From positions 1 through 48,599 of the forward strand of contig CANRGE010000009.1 in NCBI GenBank assembly GCA_947630065.1: a stretch of DNA of 48,599 bases, read 5' to 3'. The position numbers were made by a program, and so were the translations under genes. The notes below the pieces were generated by a model. That model had not been told where the DNA came from, did no database searches, and was given only the letters and a program-made list of their open reading frames with translations. Position 1 is the first letter of the stretch. Every line of letters starts with the position of its first letter. Below are positions 8,444 through 16,526 of the stretch, piece by piece. Source of the DNA: an uncultured Clostridia bacterium. Its GTDB lineage: Bacteria; Bacillota; Clostridia; TANB77; CAG-508.

Positions 8444-9343
8444 ATGGAAAATAATGATAGAATTATAAAATTTCTAGCTTACGAAGGAAAAGTAAATATT
8501 GTATGCGCAAATACTACATACTTAGTAGAAACAGCAAGAAAAATACATGACTTAAGCCCTGTAGCTACAGCAGCATTTGGAAGAACATTAACAGCAACAG
8601 CTATAATGGCAACAAACATGAAAAGTCTTGATAATAAATTAACAGTACAGGTAAAAGGAAATGGTCCATTAGGAGAAATGCTAGTAACAGCAAATTGCTT
8701 TCCTAAACTAAAAGGATATGTACAAAATCCAATAGTAGACTTACCATTAAATAAAAATGGAAAGCTTGATGTTGGACAAGCCGTAGGAAAAAATGGATAT
8801 TTAAACATAATAAAGGATTTAGGACTCGGAGAATCTTATGTAGGTAAAGTACCCCTGGTAACAGGAGAAATTGCAGAAGATTTCACAAATTATTTTGCAA
8901 AGTCTGAACAAACACCTTCCGTAGTAGCTTTGGGTGTATTAGTAAACTCTCAAGGTGTTAAAATATCAGGAGGATATATATTAAGTTTAATGCCTGATGC
9001 TACGGAAGAAGACATTCAGAGAATTGAAAGTAATTTAAAAGAAATAGAACCTGTTAGTAAAATGCTAGATTTAGGATATTCATTAGAGCAAATTGCAAAA
9101 AAAGTAACAGATGATGAGAATATAAAAATAATAGAAGAAAATATAATACCAGTATATGAATGTGATTGTAATAAAAAAAGATTTGAAAGAGGTTTAATAA
9201 GTTTAGGAAAAGAAGAATTACAAAAAATAATAGACGAAGAAGAAAAAATAGAAATTCAATGTCAATTTTGTAATAAAAAATATGAATTTACAAAGCAAGA
9301 ATTAATAAATTTACAAAAAAATGGAGAGAAAAATGATATTTAG
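8444..9343 (+). CDS. hslO: Redox-regulated chaperone Hsp33
   Basis: Hsp33 is a cytosolic holdase activated by oxidation, which releases zinc from its C-terminal Cys cluster and protects unfolded proteins. The 299-aa protein begins NDRIIKFLAYEGKV and has the conserved GGYILSLMPDA segment. The zinc switch is complete: C240 and C242 (CDC) and C273 and C276 (CQFC). The start at 8444 follows GAAAGGGA. The downstream YgjV-like gene overlaps its 3' end by 11 bases. In an anaerobe its likely role is protection during brief oxygen exposure, in line with the rubrerythrin at 13.4 kb. Confidence 0.95.
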   Translation: MENNDRIIKFLAYEGKVNIVCANTTYLVETARKIHDLSPVATAAFGRTLTATAIMATNMKSLDNKLTVQVKGNGPLGEMLVTANCFPKLKGYVQNPIVDLPLNKNGKLDVGQAVGKNGYLNIIKDLGLGESYVGKVPLVTGEIAEDFTNYFAKSEQTPSVVALGVLVNSQGVKISGGYILSLMPDATEEDIQRIESNLKEIEPVSKMLDLGYSLEQIAKKVTDDENIKIIEENIIPVYECDCNKKRFERGLISLGKEELQKIIDEEEKIEIQCQFCNKKYEFTKQELINLQKNGEKNDI

Positions 9344-9830
9344 TATTTTAGCTTTTTTTGCAGTATGCATTAGTGTATGTATAAAGGATAGAAAAAAATC
9401 TTTATATGTGCAATCATTAAACTGCTTATTCGAAGCAATTTATGATTTTATAATAAATGCTTTTACAGGAGCCATTTTAAGTATAGTTAACCTAATTAGA
9501 ACATTTATATTTATTCAAAAAGAAAAAATAAACAATATTTTATACTTCATTGTATTATTAATATTTGAAAGTATAATTATAATTAATTGTATAATAACAT
9601 GGAATGGATTTATATCTTTAACAGTAACAATAGGTTCAATGATTAGATCATATTGTTTATGGCAGTCTAATATGAAACTAGTAAGAATTTCTGCAATAAC
9701 AACAGGAGTTCTATATGGTTCATATTATTTGTATTATAAAAGCTGGTTTTTAGTTTTAGGATATATGATATTATTAATAATTGGTATAATACAAGTTTGT
9801 AAGAATGATATAAAAGTAACCAAAAAATAG
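9333..9830 (+). CDS. YgjV-like inner membrane protein
   Basis: This 165-aa, strongly hydrophobic protein with four to five predicted transmembrane segments matches the pattern of the Imp-YgjV family, whose biochemical role is unknown. Features are RKKSLYVQSLNCLFEAIYDF and a central NLIRTFIF segment with closely spaced helices. An ATG at 9321 is in frame, but GGAGAG five bases before the ATG at 9333 makes the latter the likely start. The gene overlaps hslO by 11 bases, so the two are probably translationally coupled. It ends at a bidirectional terminator shared with ppaC. The family call is from pattern recognition, not a search. Confidence 0.75.
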   Translation: MIFSILAFFAVCISVCIKDRKKSLYVQSLNCLFEAIYDFIINAFTGAILSIVNLIRTFIFIQKEKINNILYFIVLLIFESIIIINCIITWNGFISLTVTIGSMIRSYCLWQSNMKLVRISAITTGVLYGSYYLYYKSWFLVLGYMILLIIGIIQVCKNDIKVTKK

Positions 9831-9862
9831 AAAGTATATTTTATATACTTTCTATTTTTTGG
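9820..9862. terminator. Bidirectional terminator, ygjV-like gene / ppaC
   Basis: CCAAAAAATAGAAAGTATA at 9820-9838 pairs perfectly with 9844-9862. The A and T runs sit at the stem base, so it can stop transcription from both converging genes. Confidence 0.85.
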
Positions 9863-9865
9863 TGG

Positions 9866-10792
9866 TTATATATTTTTTAATAGCACAGGAGCAACTTGTT
9901 TTTTTCTAGAAACAACTCCTTCTAAAAATGCAGTATTATTTTCTAAATTAGTATTAAAAGCTTTTTCAAATACATTTGTATTATTACCAAGAACAATACA
10001 AGAAGAATTGCTATTAATAATATCTGTTATTAAGAAAACAAATAAATTCAAATTATTATTAGAAATAACAGTATTTATAGCATTTTCTATATTTTCTTTA
10101 TCTTTTAAAACATCTTCTATACAAGCTGTATTTACTTGAGCAACTTGAAATTTAAAATTACCTTCAACAAATTCTTTGCAGTCTATATTAATTAATTCAC
10201 TTGGAGTAAAATCACTTAAATCAGTTCCAGCTTTTAAAAGTTCTAATCCATATTTGTTAATATCAATATTTGCAATTTTTGCAAGTTCATTAGCAACATA
10301 AATATCTTGTGGTGTACAAGTAGGTGATTTAAATAATAGAGTATCAGAAACTATTGCGCTTATCATTAAAATAGCAGTTTCTCTATCTATTTCTACATTT
10401 TCTTGTTTGAAAATTTCAAATAATATAGTAGATGTACAACCATAAGGTCTTGCAATATAATACAATGGTTCAGCAGTTTGAAAATTAGCAATTCTATGAT
10501 GATCTATAACTTCAAGAATTTTTGCATTTTCAATACCATCTACACTTTGTGAAAATTCATTGTGGTCAACTAACATAACAGGCTGACCTTCTTCCACTTT
10601 TTCTATATATTCAGGAGCTTCAATTCCTAAATAATTTAATACATATTCTGTTTCTTTATTAATATTTCCTAGTCTTACAGCTTTTACAGTATTTACCCCC
10701 ATTTTATTTGCTAGTCTTTGTCTAACTATACTAGAGCAAATAGAATCTGTATCTGGGTTTTTGTGACCAAATATTATTACATTTGTTTCCAT
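9866..10792 (-). CDS. ppaC: Manganese-dependent inorganic pyrophosphatase
   Basis: This family II (DHH) pyrophosphatase hydrolyses PPi to phosphate in the cytosol and pulls biosynthetic reactions forward. The 308-aa protein has the metal-binding FGHKNPDTDS at residues 8-17, a VDHNEF motif, the DHH signature in VIDHHRI, and the substrate-binding C-terminal SRKKQVAP motif (family SRKKQ). An AAAGGA lies about 12 bases upstream of the ATG. Repeat copy 4 separates it from deoD on the same strand. The length fits the CBS-less subtype of the family, so adenine-nucleotide control through CBS domains is not expected. Confidence 0.95.
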   Translation of the reverse strand: METNVIIFGHKNPDTDSICSSIVRQRLANKMGVNTVKAVRLGNINKETEYVLNYLGIEAPEYIEKVEEGQPVMLVDHNEFSQSVDGIENAKILEVIDHHRIANFQTAEPLYYIARPYGCTSTILFEIFKQENVEIDRETAILMISAIVSDTLLFKSPTCTPQDIYVANELAKIANIDINKYGLELLKAGTDLSDFTPSELINIDCKEFVEGNFKFQVAQVNTACIEDVLKDKENIENAINTVISNNNLNLFVFLITDIINSNSSCIVLGNNTNVFEKAFNTNLENNTAFLEGVVSRKKQVAPVLLKNI

Positions 10793-10819
10793 TATTTTTT
10801 ACATTCCTTTCTATTTCTA

Positions 10820-10989
10820 TTTTATATAATAGGAAAGTTCTACTTTCCTATTATATAAAAAATAACATTGCACAGAAAATTTACTTCGTAAATTTTCGCG
10901 TCAACAAATCTTTACGATTCTTTGAGACCTTGAATTTAGATAGCAAACTTTAAGATGTAGAGAAAAGGTCTCGCGAAGCGAGATTTGTT
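10820..10989 (-). repeat. Dispersed structured repeat, copy 4
   Basis: Minus orientation, between deoD and ppaC and in the same direction as both. Palindrome at 10820-10860. It differs from the others at the inner stem (GAATCG in place of GAAGCG) and has GAA in place of AAA in the loop of the second hairpin, a change that leaves the stem intact. Confidence 0.95.
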
Positions 10990-11044
10990 CTTTATAATAA
11001 TATACTAGAAAAATAAGCAAAAATCAATACAATTTATAAAATTT

Positions 11045-11074
11045 AAAAGCATACGAATAATATCTTATGCTTTT
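11045..11074 (-). terminator. Possible terminator overlapping the deoD stop codon
   Basis: AAAAGCATA at 11045-11053 pairs with TATGCTTTT at 11066-11074; on the minus strand the downstream side is AT-rich (TTTTAAATTTTAT). The stem includes the deoD stop codon. Confidence 0.45.
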
Positions 11075-11772
11075 ATAGCACTTTCTAAAGCAAGAGTAAT
11101 CATTTTATTTAATGAATTTTGACGCTCAGCACTTGTTAATTTATCAGGTTTTACAAATGAGTCTGATACTGAAAGTATACAAGATGCATTTTTATTTAAA
11201 ACTTTAGCATTATGAAACAAAGCAAAAGTTTCCATTTCAATAGCTGCACAATTATATTCATCTCTTAATTTTTTAAAATCACTAATATCAGAATAAAACA
11301 CATCAGAACAATATACCTTTTCTTTGGTAATATTAATACCTATAGCATTAGCTGTATTTTCTATTACTGAATTTAAGATTGAACTTGAAGAAATAGTATC
11401 TTCTAAAGAATTATTTTGAACTTTAGCAAAAGAAGAATCACTATAACTACTGTCAACTAATATTAAATCCTTCAAATCTAGACTATCTTTGTAAGCTCCA
11501 CAAGTACCAATTCTAATAATATTTTCTACATTATAAACTTTAAACAATTCATAAGAATAAATACCCATGCTAGGATTACCCATTCCAGAAGCCATAACTG
11601 AAATAGTCTTACCTTTATATAAACCAGTGTAAGCATATATATTTCTTACTGAACTAATCAATTTTGCAGATGTTAAAAAATTATCTGCAATTAATTTTGC
11701 ACGAAGAGGGTCTCCAGGCATTAAAACAGTTTTTGCAAAATCGCCTAAATTTGCTTCAATATGTGGTGTCAT
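11065..11772 (-). CDS. deoD: Purine-nucleoside phosphorylase, DeoD type
   Basis: The hexameric DeoD type of purine-nucleoside phosphorylase splits purine (deoxy)nucleosides with phosphate for salvage. From the chosen start it has 235 aa: TPHIEANLGDFAKTVLMPGDPLRAK at the N-terminus, RIGTCGAYKDSLDLKDLI in the middle, the substrate-contacting AAIEMETFALF, and the conserved catalytic Asp in LSVSDSF. An ATG two codons earlier (11778) touches the AGGAGG; the ATG at 11772 gives a normal seven-base gap and is preferred. It is flanked on both sides by repeat copies 4 and 5, both in its own orientation. Confidence 0.95.
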   Translation of the reverse strand: MTPHIEANLGDFAKTVLMPGDPLRAKLIADNFLTSAKLISSVRNIYAYTGLYKGKTISVMASGMGNPSMGIYSYELFKVYNVENIIRIGTCGAYKDSLDLKDLILVDSSYSDSSFAKVQNNSLEDTISSSSILNSVIENTANAIGINITKEKVYCSDVFYSDISDFKKLRDEYNCAAIEMETFALFHNAKVLNKNASCILSVSDSFVKPDKLTSAERQNSLNKMITLALESAIKA

Positions 11773-11865
11773 ATACATACCTCCTAAAAAAATAAATTAT
11801 ATGAGTTTATTATATATAAAATAACATAAATAGTCTAGAAATATTCATAAAAATATGATAAAATA

Positions 11866-11999
11866 TAAAAACTAACATTGCACAGAAAATTTACTTCGTA
11901 AATTTTCGCGTCAACAAATCTTTACGCTTCTTTGAGACCTTGAATTTAGATAGCAAACTTTAAGATGTAGAGAAAAGGTCTCGCGAAGCGAGATTTGTT
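11866..11999 (-). repeat. Dispersed structured repeat, copy 5, without the terminal palindrome
   Basis: Minus orientation. The 128-base core is intact (all three stem blocks and the second hairpin), but after GTTAGTTTTTATAT the sequence departs and the usual palindrome is absent. Its left end lies directly before the rimO ribosome site, so it could form much of the rimO leader, read as the complement. Confidence 0.9.
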
Positions 12000-12022
12000 C
12001 TTGTAGGAGGAATGATATTAAA

Positions 12023-13339
12023 ATGAATATAGGATTTGTTTCACTAGGTTGTAGTAAGAACTTAGTAGATACAGAAATGATGATAGGAATATTTAAAAAA
12101 CATGGTTATAATATTGTAAATCAACCAAAAGATGCAGATATAATTTTAATAAATACATGTGGATTTATAGAAACAGCAAAACAGGAAGCAATAAATACAA
12201 TTTTAGAAATGGCAGAATATAAAAAGAAAAGATGTAAATTCTTAATTGCAACAGGATGCCTAGTTCAAAGATATAAACAAGAACTAGAAAAGGAAATTCC
12301 AGAAGTTGATTTATTTGTAACATGTAACGAATATGATAAATTTTGGGATATATTTTCTAACAAAATATCAAAAAAATTAGAAAAGCAAAAATGTGAAGGA
12401 CTAGATTTTTTAGAAAGAGTAGTAACAACAGGAAATAAAACAGCATATTTGAAAATAGCAGAAGGTTGTAGTAATAAATGTACATATTGTGCTATTCCAT
12501 ATATTAAAGGGGAATTTGTAAGTAGAAAAATGGAAGATATTTTGAAAGAAGCAAATAATTTAGCACAAGATGGAATAGAAGAAATAATTGTTATAGCACA
12601 AGATACAACTAAATATGGAACCGATTTATATGGAAAACCAATGTTACATAAATTATTAGAAGAAATATGTAAGATAGATAAAATAAAATGGGTACGTTTT
12701 TTATATGCTTATCCAGAGAGTATAACAGATGAATTAATTAAAACTGTTAAAGAAAATGATAAAATTTGTAAATATTTTGATATTCCAATACAACACATTT
12801 CAAATCAAGTATTAAAAAGAATGAATAGAAAAACCACAACAGAAAGTATAAAAAAATTAATGATAAAAATAAGAAAAGAAATTCCAAATGTTATTTTAAG
12901 AACTACAGTAATATTAGGATTTCCAGGAGAGACAAACGAGCAATTTGAAGAACTTTATGATTATATAAAACAAACAAAATTCGACAAACTTGGAGCATTT
13001 ATGTATTCTAAGGAGGATGGAACACCAGCAGCTATATTAAAAGAACAAATACATCCACAAACTAAAAAAAGCAGATATAATAAAATAATGAAATTACAAC
13101 AAGAAATTTCTAAAAATAATTTGGAAAAAGATATAGGAAAAATATATAATGCATTAATAGAAGATGTATCTTTTGATAAAAAATATTATATAGCAAGAAC
13201 ATATATGGACGTACCAGAAATGGATGGGGTAGTGTTTATAAAAAATAAAGATATAGATACAAATTTAATAGGAAAATTTGTAGAATGTAAGATAAAAGAA
13301 ATAAAAGATTATGACTTAATAGGAGAATTAATAGTTTAA
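12023..13339 (+). CDS. rimO: Ribosomal protein S12 methylthiotransferase RimO
   Basis: RimO is a radical-SAM enzyme with two Fe-S clusters that adds a methylthio group to an Asp of ribosomal protein S12. The 438-aa protein has the N-terminal UPF0004 cluster cysteines (GCSKNLVD with C10, then INTCGF and TGCL), the radical-SAM triad C149-x3-C153-x2-C156 in EGCSNKCTYCAIP, the RimO-typical YPESITDELI, and a C-terminal TRAM domain. The start follows GTAGGAGGAATG. MiaB is the close alternative, but SKNLVDTE and the order of motifs fit RimO. The 5' side directly abuts repeat copy 5. Confidence 0.95.
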   Translation: MNIGFVSLGCSKNLVDTEMMIGIFKKHGYNIVNQPKDADIILINTCGFIETAKQEAINTILEMAEYKKKRCKFLIATGCLVQRYKQELEKEIPEVDLFVTCNEYDKFWDIFSNKISKKLEKQKCEGLDFLERVVTTGNKTAYLKIAEGCSNKCTYCAIPYIKGEFVSRKMEDILKEANNLAQDGIEEIIVIAQDTTKYGTDLYGKPMLHKLLEEICKIDKIKWVRFLYAYPESITDELIKTVKENDKICKYFDIPIQHISNQVLKRMNRKTTTESIKKLMIKIRKEIPNVILRTTVILGFPGETNEQFEELYDYIKQTKFDKLGAFMYSKEDGTPAAILKEQIHPQTKKSRYNKIMKLQQEISKNNLEKDIGKIYNALIEDVSFDKKYYIARTYMDVPEMDGVVFIKNKDIDTNLIGKFVECKIKEIKDYDLIGELIV

Positions 13340-13353
13340 CAAAAAATAACGAG

Positions 13354-13385
13354 AAGTCTTAATATTATAGCTAATATTAAGACTT
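13354..13385. terminator. Bidirectional terminator, rimO / rubrerythrin
   Basis: AAGTCTTAATATTA at 13354-13367 pairs with TAATATTAAGACTT at 13372-13385. It lies between two converging genes. Confidence 0.8.
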
Positions 13386-13399
13386 TCAATTTAATTATT

Positions 13400-13933
13400 T
13401 TAATAATTTTCGCCATTTACTTCAAAATAAGATTGTGGATGTGCACATACAGGGCATACATCTGGAGCATTTAGTCCTACATGTATATGACCACAGTTTC
13501 TACATTTCCAAACAACAATACTACCTTTTTTGAAAACAGTTCCTTCTTCTATATTATCTAATAATTTTCTAAATCTTTCTTCATGGTGTTTTTCAATTTC
13601 TCCAATCATTCTAAATTTAGCAGCTATTTCTGTAAATCCTTCTTCTTCAGCCTCTTTTGCAAATTTAGCATACATGTCAGTCCATTCATAATTTTCTCCT
13701 GCAGCTGCATCAGATAAATTAGACTTCGTATCGCCAATTCCTTGTAAGTATTTAAAATGAATTTTTGCATGTTCTTTTTCATTTTCAGCAGTTTCTAAAA
13801 ATAAAGCTGCAATTTGTTCGTAACCTTCTTTCTTTGCAACACTTGCAAAATAAGTGTATTTGTTTCTAGCTTCACTTTCTCCAGAAAATGCAGCTTTTAA
13901 ATTTGCTTCAGTTTTTGAACCTCTTAATTCCAT
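13400..13933 (-). CDS. rbr: Rubrerythrin
   Basis: Rubrerythrin is a cytosolic non-haem iron peroxidase that reduces hydrogen peroxide in anaerobes. The 177-aa protein has an N-terminal ferritin-like diiron domain ([14 protein letters not shown] with E20, then [10 protein letters not shown] and [11 protein letters not shown]) and a C-terminal rubredoxin-like iron site with C144, C147, C160 and C163. Length and order match the classic type. GGAGG precedes the ATG. It has its own near-consensus promoter and a possible PerR box, and is divergent from fucO. Confidence 0.97.
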   Translation of the reverse strand: MELRGSKTEANLKAAFSGESEARNKYTYFASVAKKEGYEQIAALFLETAENEKEHAKIHFKYLQGIGDTKSNLSDAAAGENYEWTDMYAKFAKEAEEEGFTEIAAKFRMIGEIEKHHEERFRKLLDNIEEGTVFKKGSIVVWKCRNCGHIHVGLNAPDVCPVCAHPQSYFEVNGENY

Positions 13934-13946
13934 AAAGGACCTCCTT

Positions 13947-13961
13947 CTTAAATTATTATAA
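13947..13961 (-). promoter_or_regulatory. Possible PerR-like operator upstream of rbr
   Basis: CTTAAATTATTATAA (plus strand) matches 11 of the 14 defined positions of the Bacillus PerR box pattern TTATAATNATTATAA and lies between the -10 box and the ribosome site. Peroxide control of rubrerythrin by PerR is known in clostridia. The surrounding sequence is so AT-rich that a chance match is quite possible. Confidence 0.3.
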
Positions 13962-13965
13962 AAAA

Positions 13966-13994
13966 ATAATATGGCAAATTATAAAAAAAGTCAA
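13966..13994 (-). promoter_or_regulatory. Predicted strong promoter of rbr
   Basis: On the minus strand TTGACT (13994-13989), a 17-base spacer and TATTAT (13971-13966). This is one of the best sigma-A matches in the window. Confidence 0.75.
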
Positions 13995-14013
13995 GAATAA
14001 TTAAAAAACAATA

Positions 14014-14042
14014 TTGATAAAAATAAATGTTATTGCTATAAT
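14014..14042 (+). promoter_or_regulatory. Predicted strong promoter of fucO
   Basis: TTGATA at 14014-14019, a 17-base spacer and a perfect TATAAT at 14037-14042. AAAGGAGGA and the start codon at 14076 follow. Confidence 0.75.
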
Positions 14043-14075
14043 TTGGTTATAATATTAACAAAGGAGGAATAGTCA

Positions 14076-15230
14076 ATGTCGATGAGATTTGTTTTAAATG
14101 AAATGTCATATTTTGGAAAAGGTGCAAGAGCAGAACTTGCAGACGAAATAAAAAAGAGGGGATTTAAAAAAGTATTTTTAGTAAGTGATAAATCATTAGT
14201 AGAAGTAGGTGTTACAGCAAAAATACAAGAAATATTAGAAAAAGCAAATATACCATATGAATTATATTGTGAAATAAAACCAAATCCATCTATACAAAAT
14301 GTAACAGATGGAGTAGAAGCTTGTAAAAACTCAGGCGCAGATGTAATTGTTGCTGTTGGAGGCGGTTCAAGTATAGATACAGCAAAAGGAATATCAATAG
14401 TAATGACTAACCCAGATAGAGCAGACATAGTATCTCTTAATGGAGTATCAAATACAGAAAATAGAGCAATGCCAGTAATAGCAATACCTACAACAGCTGG
14501 AACAGCAGCAGAAGTAACAATAAATTATGTTATAACAAATGAAAAAGAACAAGTAAAAATGGTATGTGTCGATCCAAATGATATACCAATACTTTCAATA
14601 GTAGATTCAGAATTAATGGAATCAATGCCAAAATCATTAGCAGCAGCAACAGGAATGGATGCACTAACACATGCAATAGAAGGATATATAACAAATGCAC
14701 ATAATGATATGAGCGATATGTTCCATATGCAAGCAATAAAAATGATATTTGAATATTTACCAAGAGCAGTAAATGAAAAAGATCCAGTAGCAGTTGAAAA
14801 AATTGCTATGGCACAATATATAGCTGGGATGGGATTTTCAAATGTAGGATTAGGAATAGTACATTCAATGGCACATCAATTAGGAGCTGTATATGATACA
14901 CCACACGGAATAGCAAATGCTATATTACTTCCAACAGTAATGAGATTTAATGGAGAAGTTGCGTGGGAGAGATTTAGAGATATATTAATTCAAATAGGAA
15001 GACCAGATGCTAAGGATTTAAATAAACAAGATATAATAAATACATTTGTATGGATGATTCAAGAATTATCTAAAGCAGTTGGAATTACACAAACAGTAAA
15101 AGATACAGGAGCAAAAGAAGAAGACTTTGAAATGTTAGCAAAAAAAGCAATGGAAGACCCATGTAAGCCAGGGAACCCAAGAGAAGTAACTGTAGAAGAC
15201 TTTATTGCACTATATAAATCTGCAATGTAA
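14076..15230 (+). CDS. fucO: Iron-dependent alcohol dehydrogenase, lactaldehyde reductase type
   Basis: This is a group III Fe-dependent alcohol dehydrogenase that reduces an aldehyde with NADH; in the FucO type, lactaldehyde to 1,2-propanediol. The 384-aa protein follows the FucO pattern closely: RFVLNEMSYFGKGA at the start, the NAD-binding GGGSSIDTAKG, IPTTAGTAAEVTINYVITNE, and DALTHAIEGY, GMAHQLGAVYDTPHG and NAILLP around the iron site. It has its own promoter and terminator and no fucose or rhamnose genes beside it. A general role in disposing of sugar-derived aldehydes or producing alcohols is therefore equally possible. Confidence 0.9.
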   Translation: MSMRFVLNEMSYFGKGARAELADEIKKRGFKKVFLVSDKSLVEVGVTAKIQEILEKANIPYELYCEIKPNPSIQNVTDGVEACKNSGADVIVAVGGGSSIDTAKGISIVMTNPDRADIVSLNGVSNTENRAMPVIAIPTTAGTAAEVTINYVITNEKEQVKMVCVDPNDIPILSIVDSELMESMPKSLAAATGMDALTHAIEGYITNAHNDMSDMFHMQAIKMIFEYLPRAVNEKDPVAVEKIAMAQYIAGMGFSNVGLGIVHSMAHQLGAVYDTPHGIANAILLPTVMRFNGEVAWERFRDILIQIGRPDAKDLNKQDIINTFVWMIQELSKAVGITQTVKDTGAKEEDFEMLAKKAMEDPCKPGNPREVTVEDFIALYKSAM

Positions 15231-15238
15231 TATATACT

Positions 15239-15270
15239 AAAATCGGACGTCAAATAGACGCCCGATTTTA
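15239..15270 (+). terminator. Terminator after fucO
   Basis: AAAATCGG and CGTC at 15239-15251 pair with GACG and CCGATTTT at 15257-15269, with one mismatched base on each side, followed by TAATCTTA. It lies between converging genes and may act in both directions. Confidence 0.7.
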
Positions 15271-15281
15271 ATCTTATGCAA

Positions 15282-15512
15282 TTAATCAGTATAAATTGAA
15301 GCCGGAATATCTTCAGTAGAATAATAGCAATGCTGACCGTTTTTGGCTATTACGCCAACAAATAAAACATTTCCGTCTGCCGCCGTTTCGTAAAATTCTG
15401 TAGTTGGTTCCTCACTTAAAAGCTTAATCTGCATCTCGTCGATACAGTGGGATGTCCTAAAAGGAAAAGCATCCTTTAATAAGTGCCGTAACTTAGAATT
15501 ATCACAAACCAT
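15282..15512 (-). CDS. Small foreign-looking protein with an in-frame CGG
   Basis: This 76-aa protein of unknown function starts MVCDNSKLRHLLKDAFPFRT and ends DGNVLFVGVIAKNGQHCYYSTEDIPASIYTD. The start at 15512 has a strong AGGAGG at the right distance; upstream codons in the same frame have none. Codon use differs from all neighbours (GCC, GCG, ACG, CCG, TCC, CAG), and GC content is clearly higher, which suggests recent transfer. Codon 9 (Arg) is CGG, the codon linked to frameshifts elsewhere in this window; a +1 shift there would give Gly-Thr-Tyr and then TAA. So the gene is either nonfunctional here, truncated, or evidence against the recoding model. No domain was recognised. Confidence 0.65.
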   Translation of the reverse strand: MVCDNSKLRHLLKDAFPFRTSHCIDEMQIKLLSEEPTTEFYETAADGNVLFVGVIAKNGQHCYYSTEDIPASIYTD

Positions 15513-15612
15513 ATTTATACCTCCTACATAAATAAAAATATTAAAAAGTAACAGAAATATATTAACATAAAATACAATAAAAGTCAACTAAAGTGTTGAA
15601 TTAAAATTCTGG

Positions 15613-15787
15613 AACAAATCTCGCTTCGCGAGACCTTTTCTCTACATCTTAAAGTTTGCTACCTAAATTCAAGGTCTCAAAGAAGCATAAAGATTTGTTG
15701 ACGCGAAAATTTATAAAGTAAATTTTCTGTGCAATGTTATTTTTTTTATATAATAGGAAAGTAGAACTTTCCTATTATATAAAAAAA
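15613..15787 (+). repeat. Dispersed structured repeat, copy 6
   Basis: Plus orientation, between the foreign-looking small gene and a membrane-protein gene. The palindrome spans about 15742-15787. It shows ATAAAGTAAAT in place of ACAAAGTAAAT in the second hairpin, turning one C-G pair into a U-G pair without breaking the stem. Confidence 0.95.
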
Positions 15788-15799
15788 TTCACGATAATT

Positions 15800-15828
15800 T
15801 TGCTAAAACATAATCTAAATGCTATAAT
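15800..15828 (+). promoter_or_regulatory. Predicted promoter of the 15885-16301 gene
   Basis: TTGCTA at 15800-15805, a 17-base spacer and a perfect TATAAT at 15823-15828, lying just after repeat copy 6. Confidence 0.55.
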
Positions 15829-15838
15829 AAAAAATGAA

Positions 15839-15866
15839 ATATAAGCATAAATATTTATGCTTATAT
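15839..15866. promoter_or_regulatory. Perfect 28-bp palindrome at the transcription start
   Basis: ATATAAGCATAAAT at 15839-15852 is followed with no spacer by its exact reverse complement at 15853-15866. It begins about ten bases after the -10 box, the position of an operator or a leader hairpin. No cognate regulator is identified. Confidence 0.5.
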
Positions 15867-15884
15867 ATTGGAAAAGGGGGCAAC

Positions 15885-16301
15885 ATGAAAAATCTAGAAA
15901 AGAATATACAAAATATTATGAGTATAAGAAAAATATATATGGCAACCATGGCAATAATTATATTAACTTGGGCTTTTTTTAAAAATAATTTTGTTGCAAG
16001 AATAATTATAAGCCTGTTTTTAATTTGTTCTATTGCTATACTTGGAGAAAATATATTTTTATTACTTAATAAAGAAAAAATATCAAACATTTTTAAATAT
16101 ATTTTTCGTGTATGTTTTTTTATTTATGTAATTGGCTTTTTAACTTATTCTTCATATTATGCAATAGTAAATAAATGTTATTCTCTATTTATACCAATAG
16201 CAATTTTTATACCATTTACTATTTACTTTTTTAAAAAAGCATTTCCAAGTATAAGTAAAAATAAGAAAGAAGAAAATATTAAAAATAAATTGGAAGAGTA
16301 A
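15885..16301 (+). CDS. Hypothetical four-helix membrane protein
   Basis: This 138-aa protein is not recognised. It has four predicted transmembrane segments at about residues 17-30, 37-57, 70-90 and 97-115, and a highly charged Lys/Glu/Asn C-terminal tail that should be cytoplasmic. The open frame extends upstream to 15834, but GGGGG six bases before the ATG at 15885 sets the start. It has its own promoter, a 28-bp palindrome in the leader and a terminator-like hairpin downstream, so it is probably expressed alone. Repeat copy 6 lies just upstream. Confidence 0.7.
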   Translation: MKNLEKNIQNIMSIRKIYMATMAIIILTWAFFKNNFVARIIISLFLICSIAILGENIFLLLNKEKISNIFKYIFRVCFFIYVIGFLTYSSYYAIVNKCYSLFIPIAIFIPFTIYFFKKAFPSISKNKKEENIKNKLEE

Positions 16302-16327
16302 TTATTTGCTATAAGATAAACAAATAC

Positions 16328-16363
16328 AAAGGTATGTGTAAAAAAATTCACACATATCTTTTT
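16328..16363 (+). terminator. Terminator after the four-helix membrane protein
   Basis: AAAGGTATGTGT at 16328-16339 pairs with ACACATATCTTT at 16350-16361 with one G-T pair, followed by TTT. Confidence 0.75.
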
Positions 16364-16377
16364 ACTATATTATTGAA

Positions 16378-16486
16378 CTAAGAAAATAATTATTGATATT
16401 TAATTTATATAATGATATTATTAAATTAGTAGCTAATAATTTCTTAGTTATAAATGACAGTTTATAAAAAGTGTTTTTTAAAACTG
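16378..16486 (+). other. Possible structured leader before the 16527 gene
   Basis: ACTAAGAAA near 16379 is complementary to TTTCTTAGT near 16440, enclosing several smaller AT-rich inverted repeats. A second hairpin, ACAGTTT paired with AAACTGT, covers about 16456-16486. No known riboswitch core was recognised, and in such AT-rich sequence the folding may be incidental. Confidence 0.3.
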
Positions 16487-16526
16487 TAAAATAGAAAAAA
16501 TAAATATGAAAGGAATGTGATTAAAC

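Noticed and set aside
13947-13961. A firm PerR box at rbr
   Set aside because: Three mismatches in an extremely AT-rich region make chance likely; it is kept only as a low-confidence feature.
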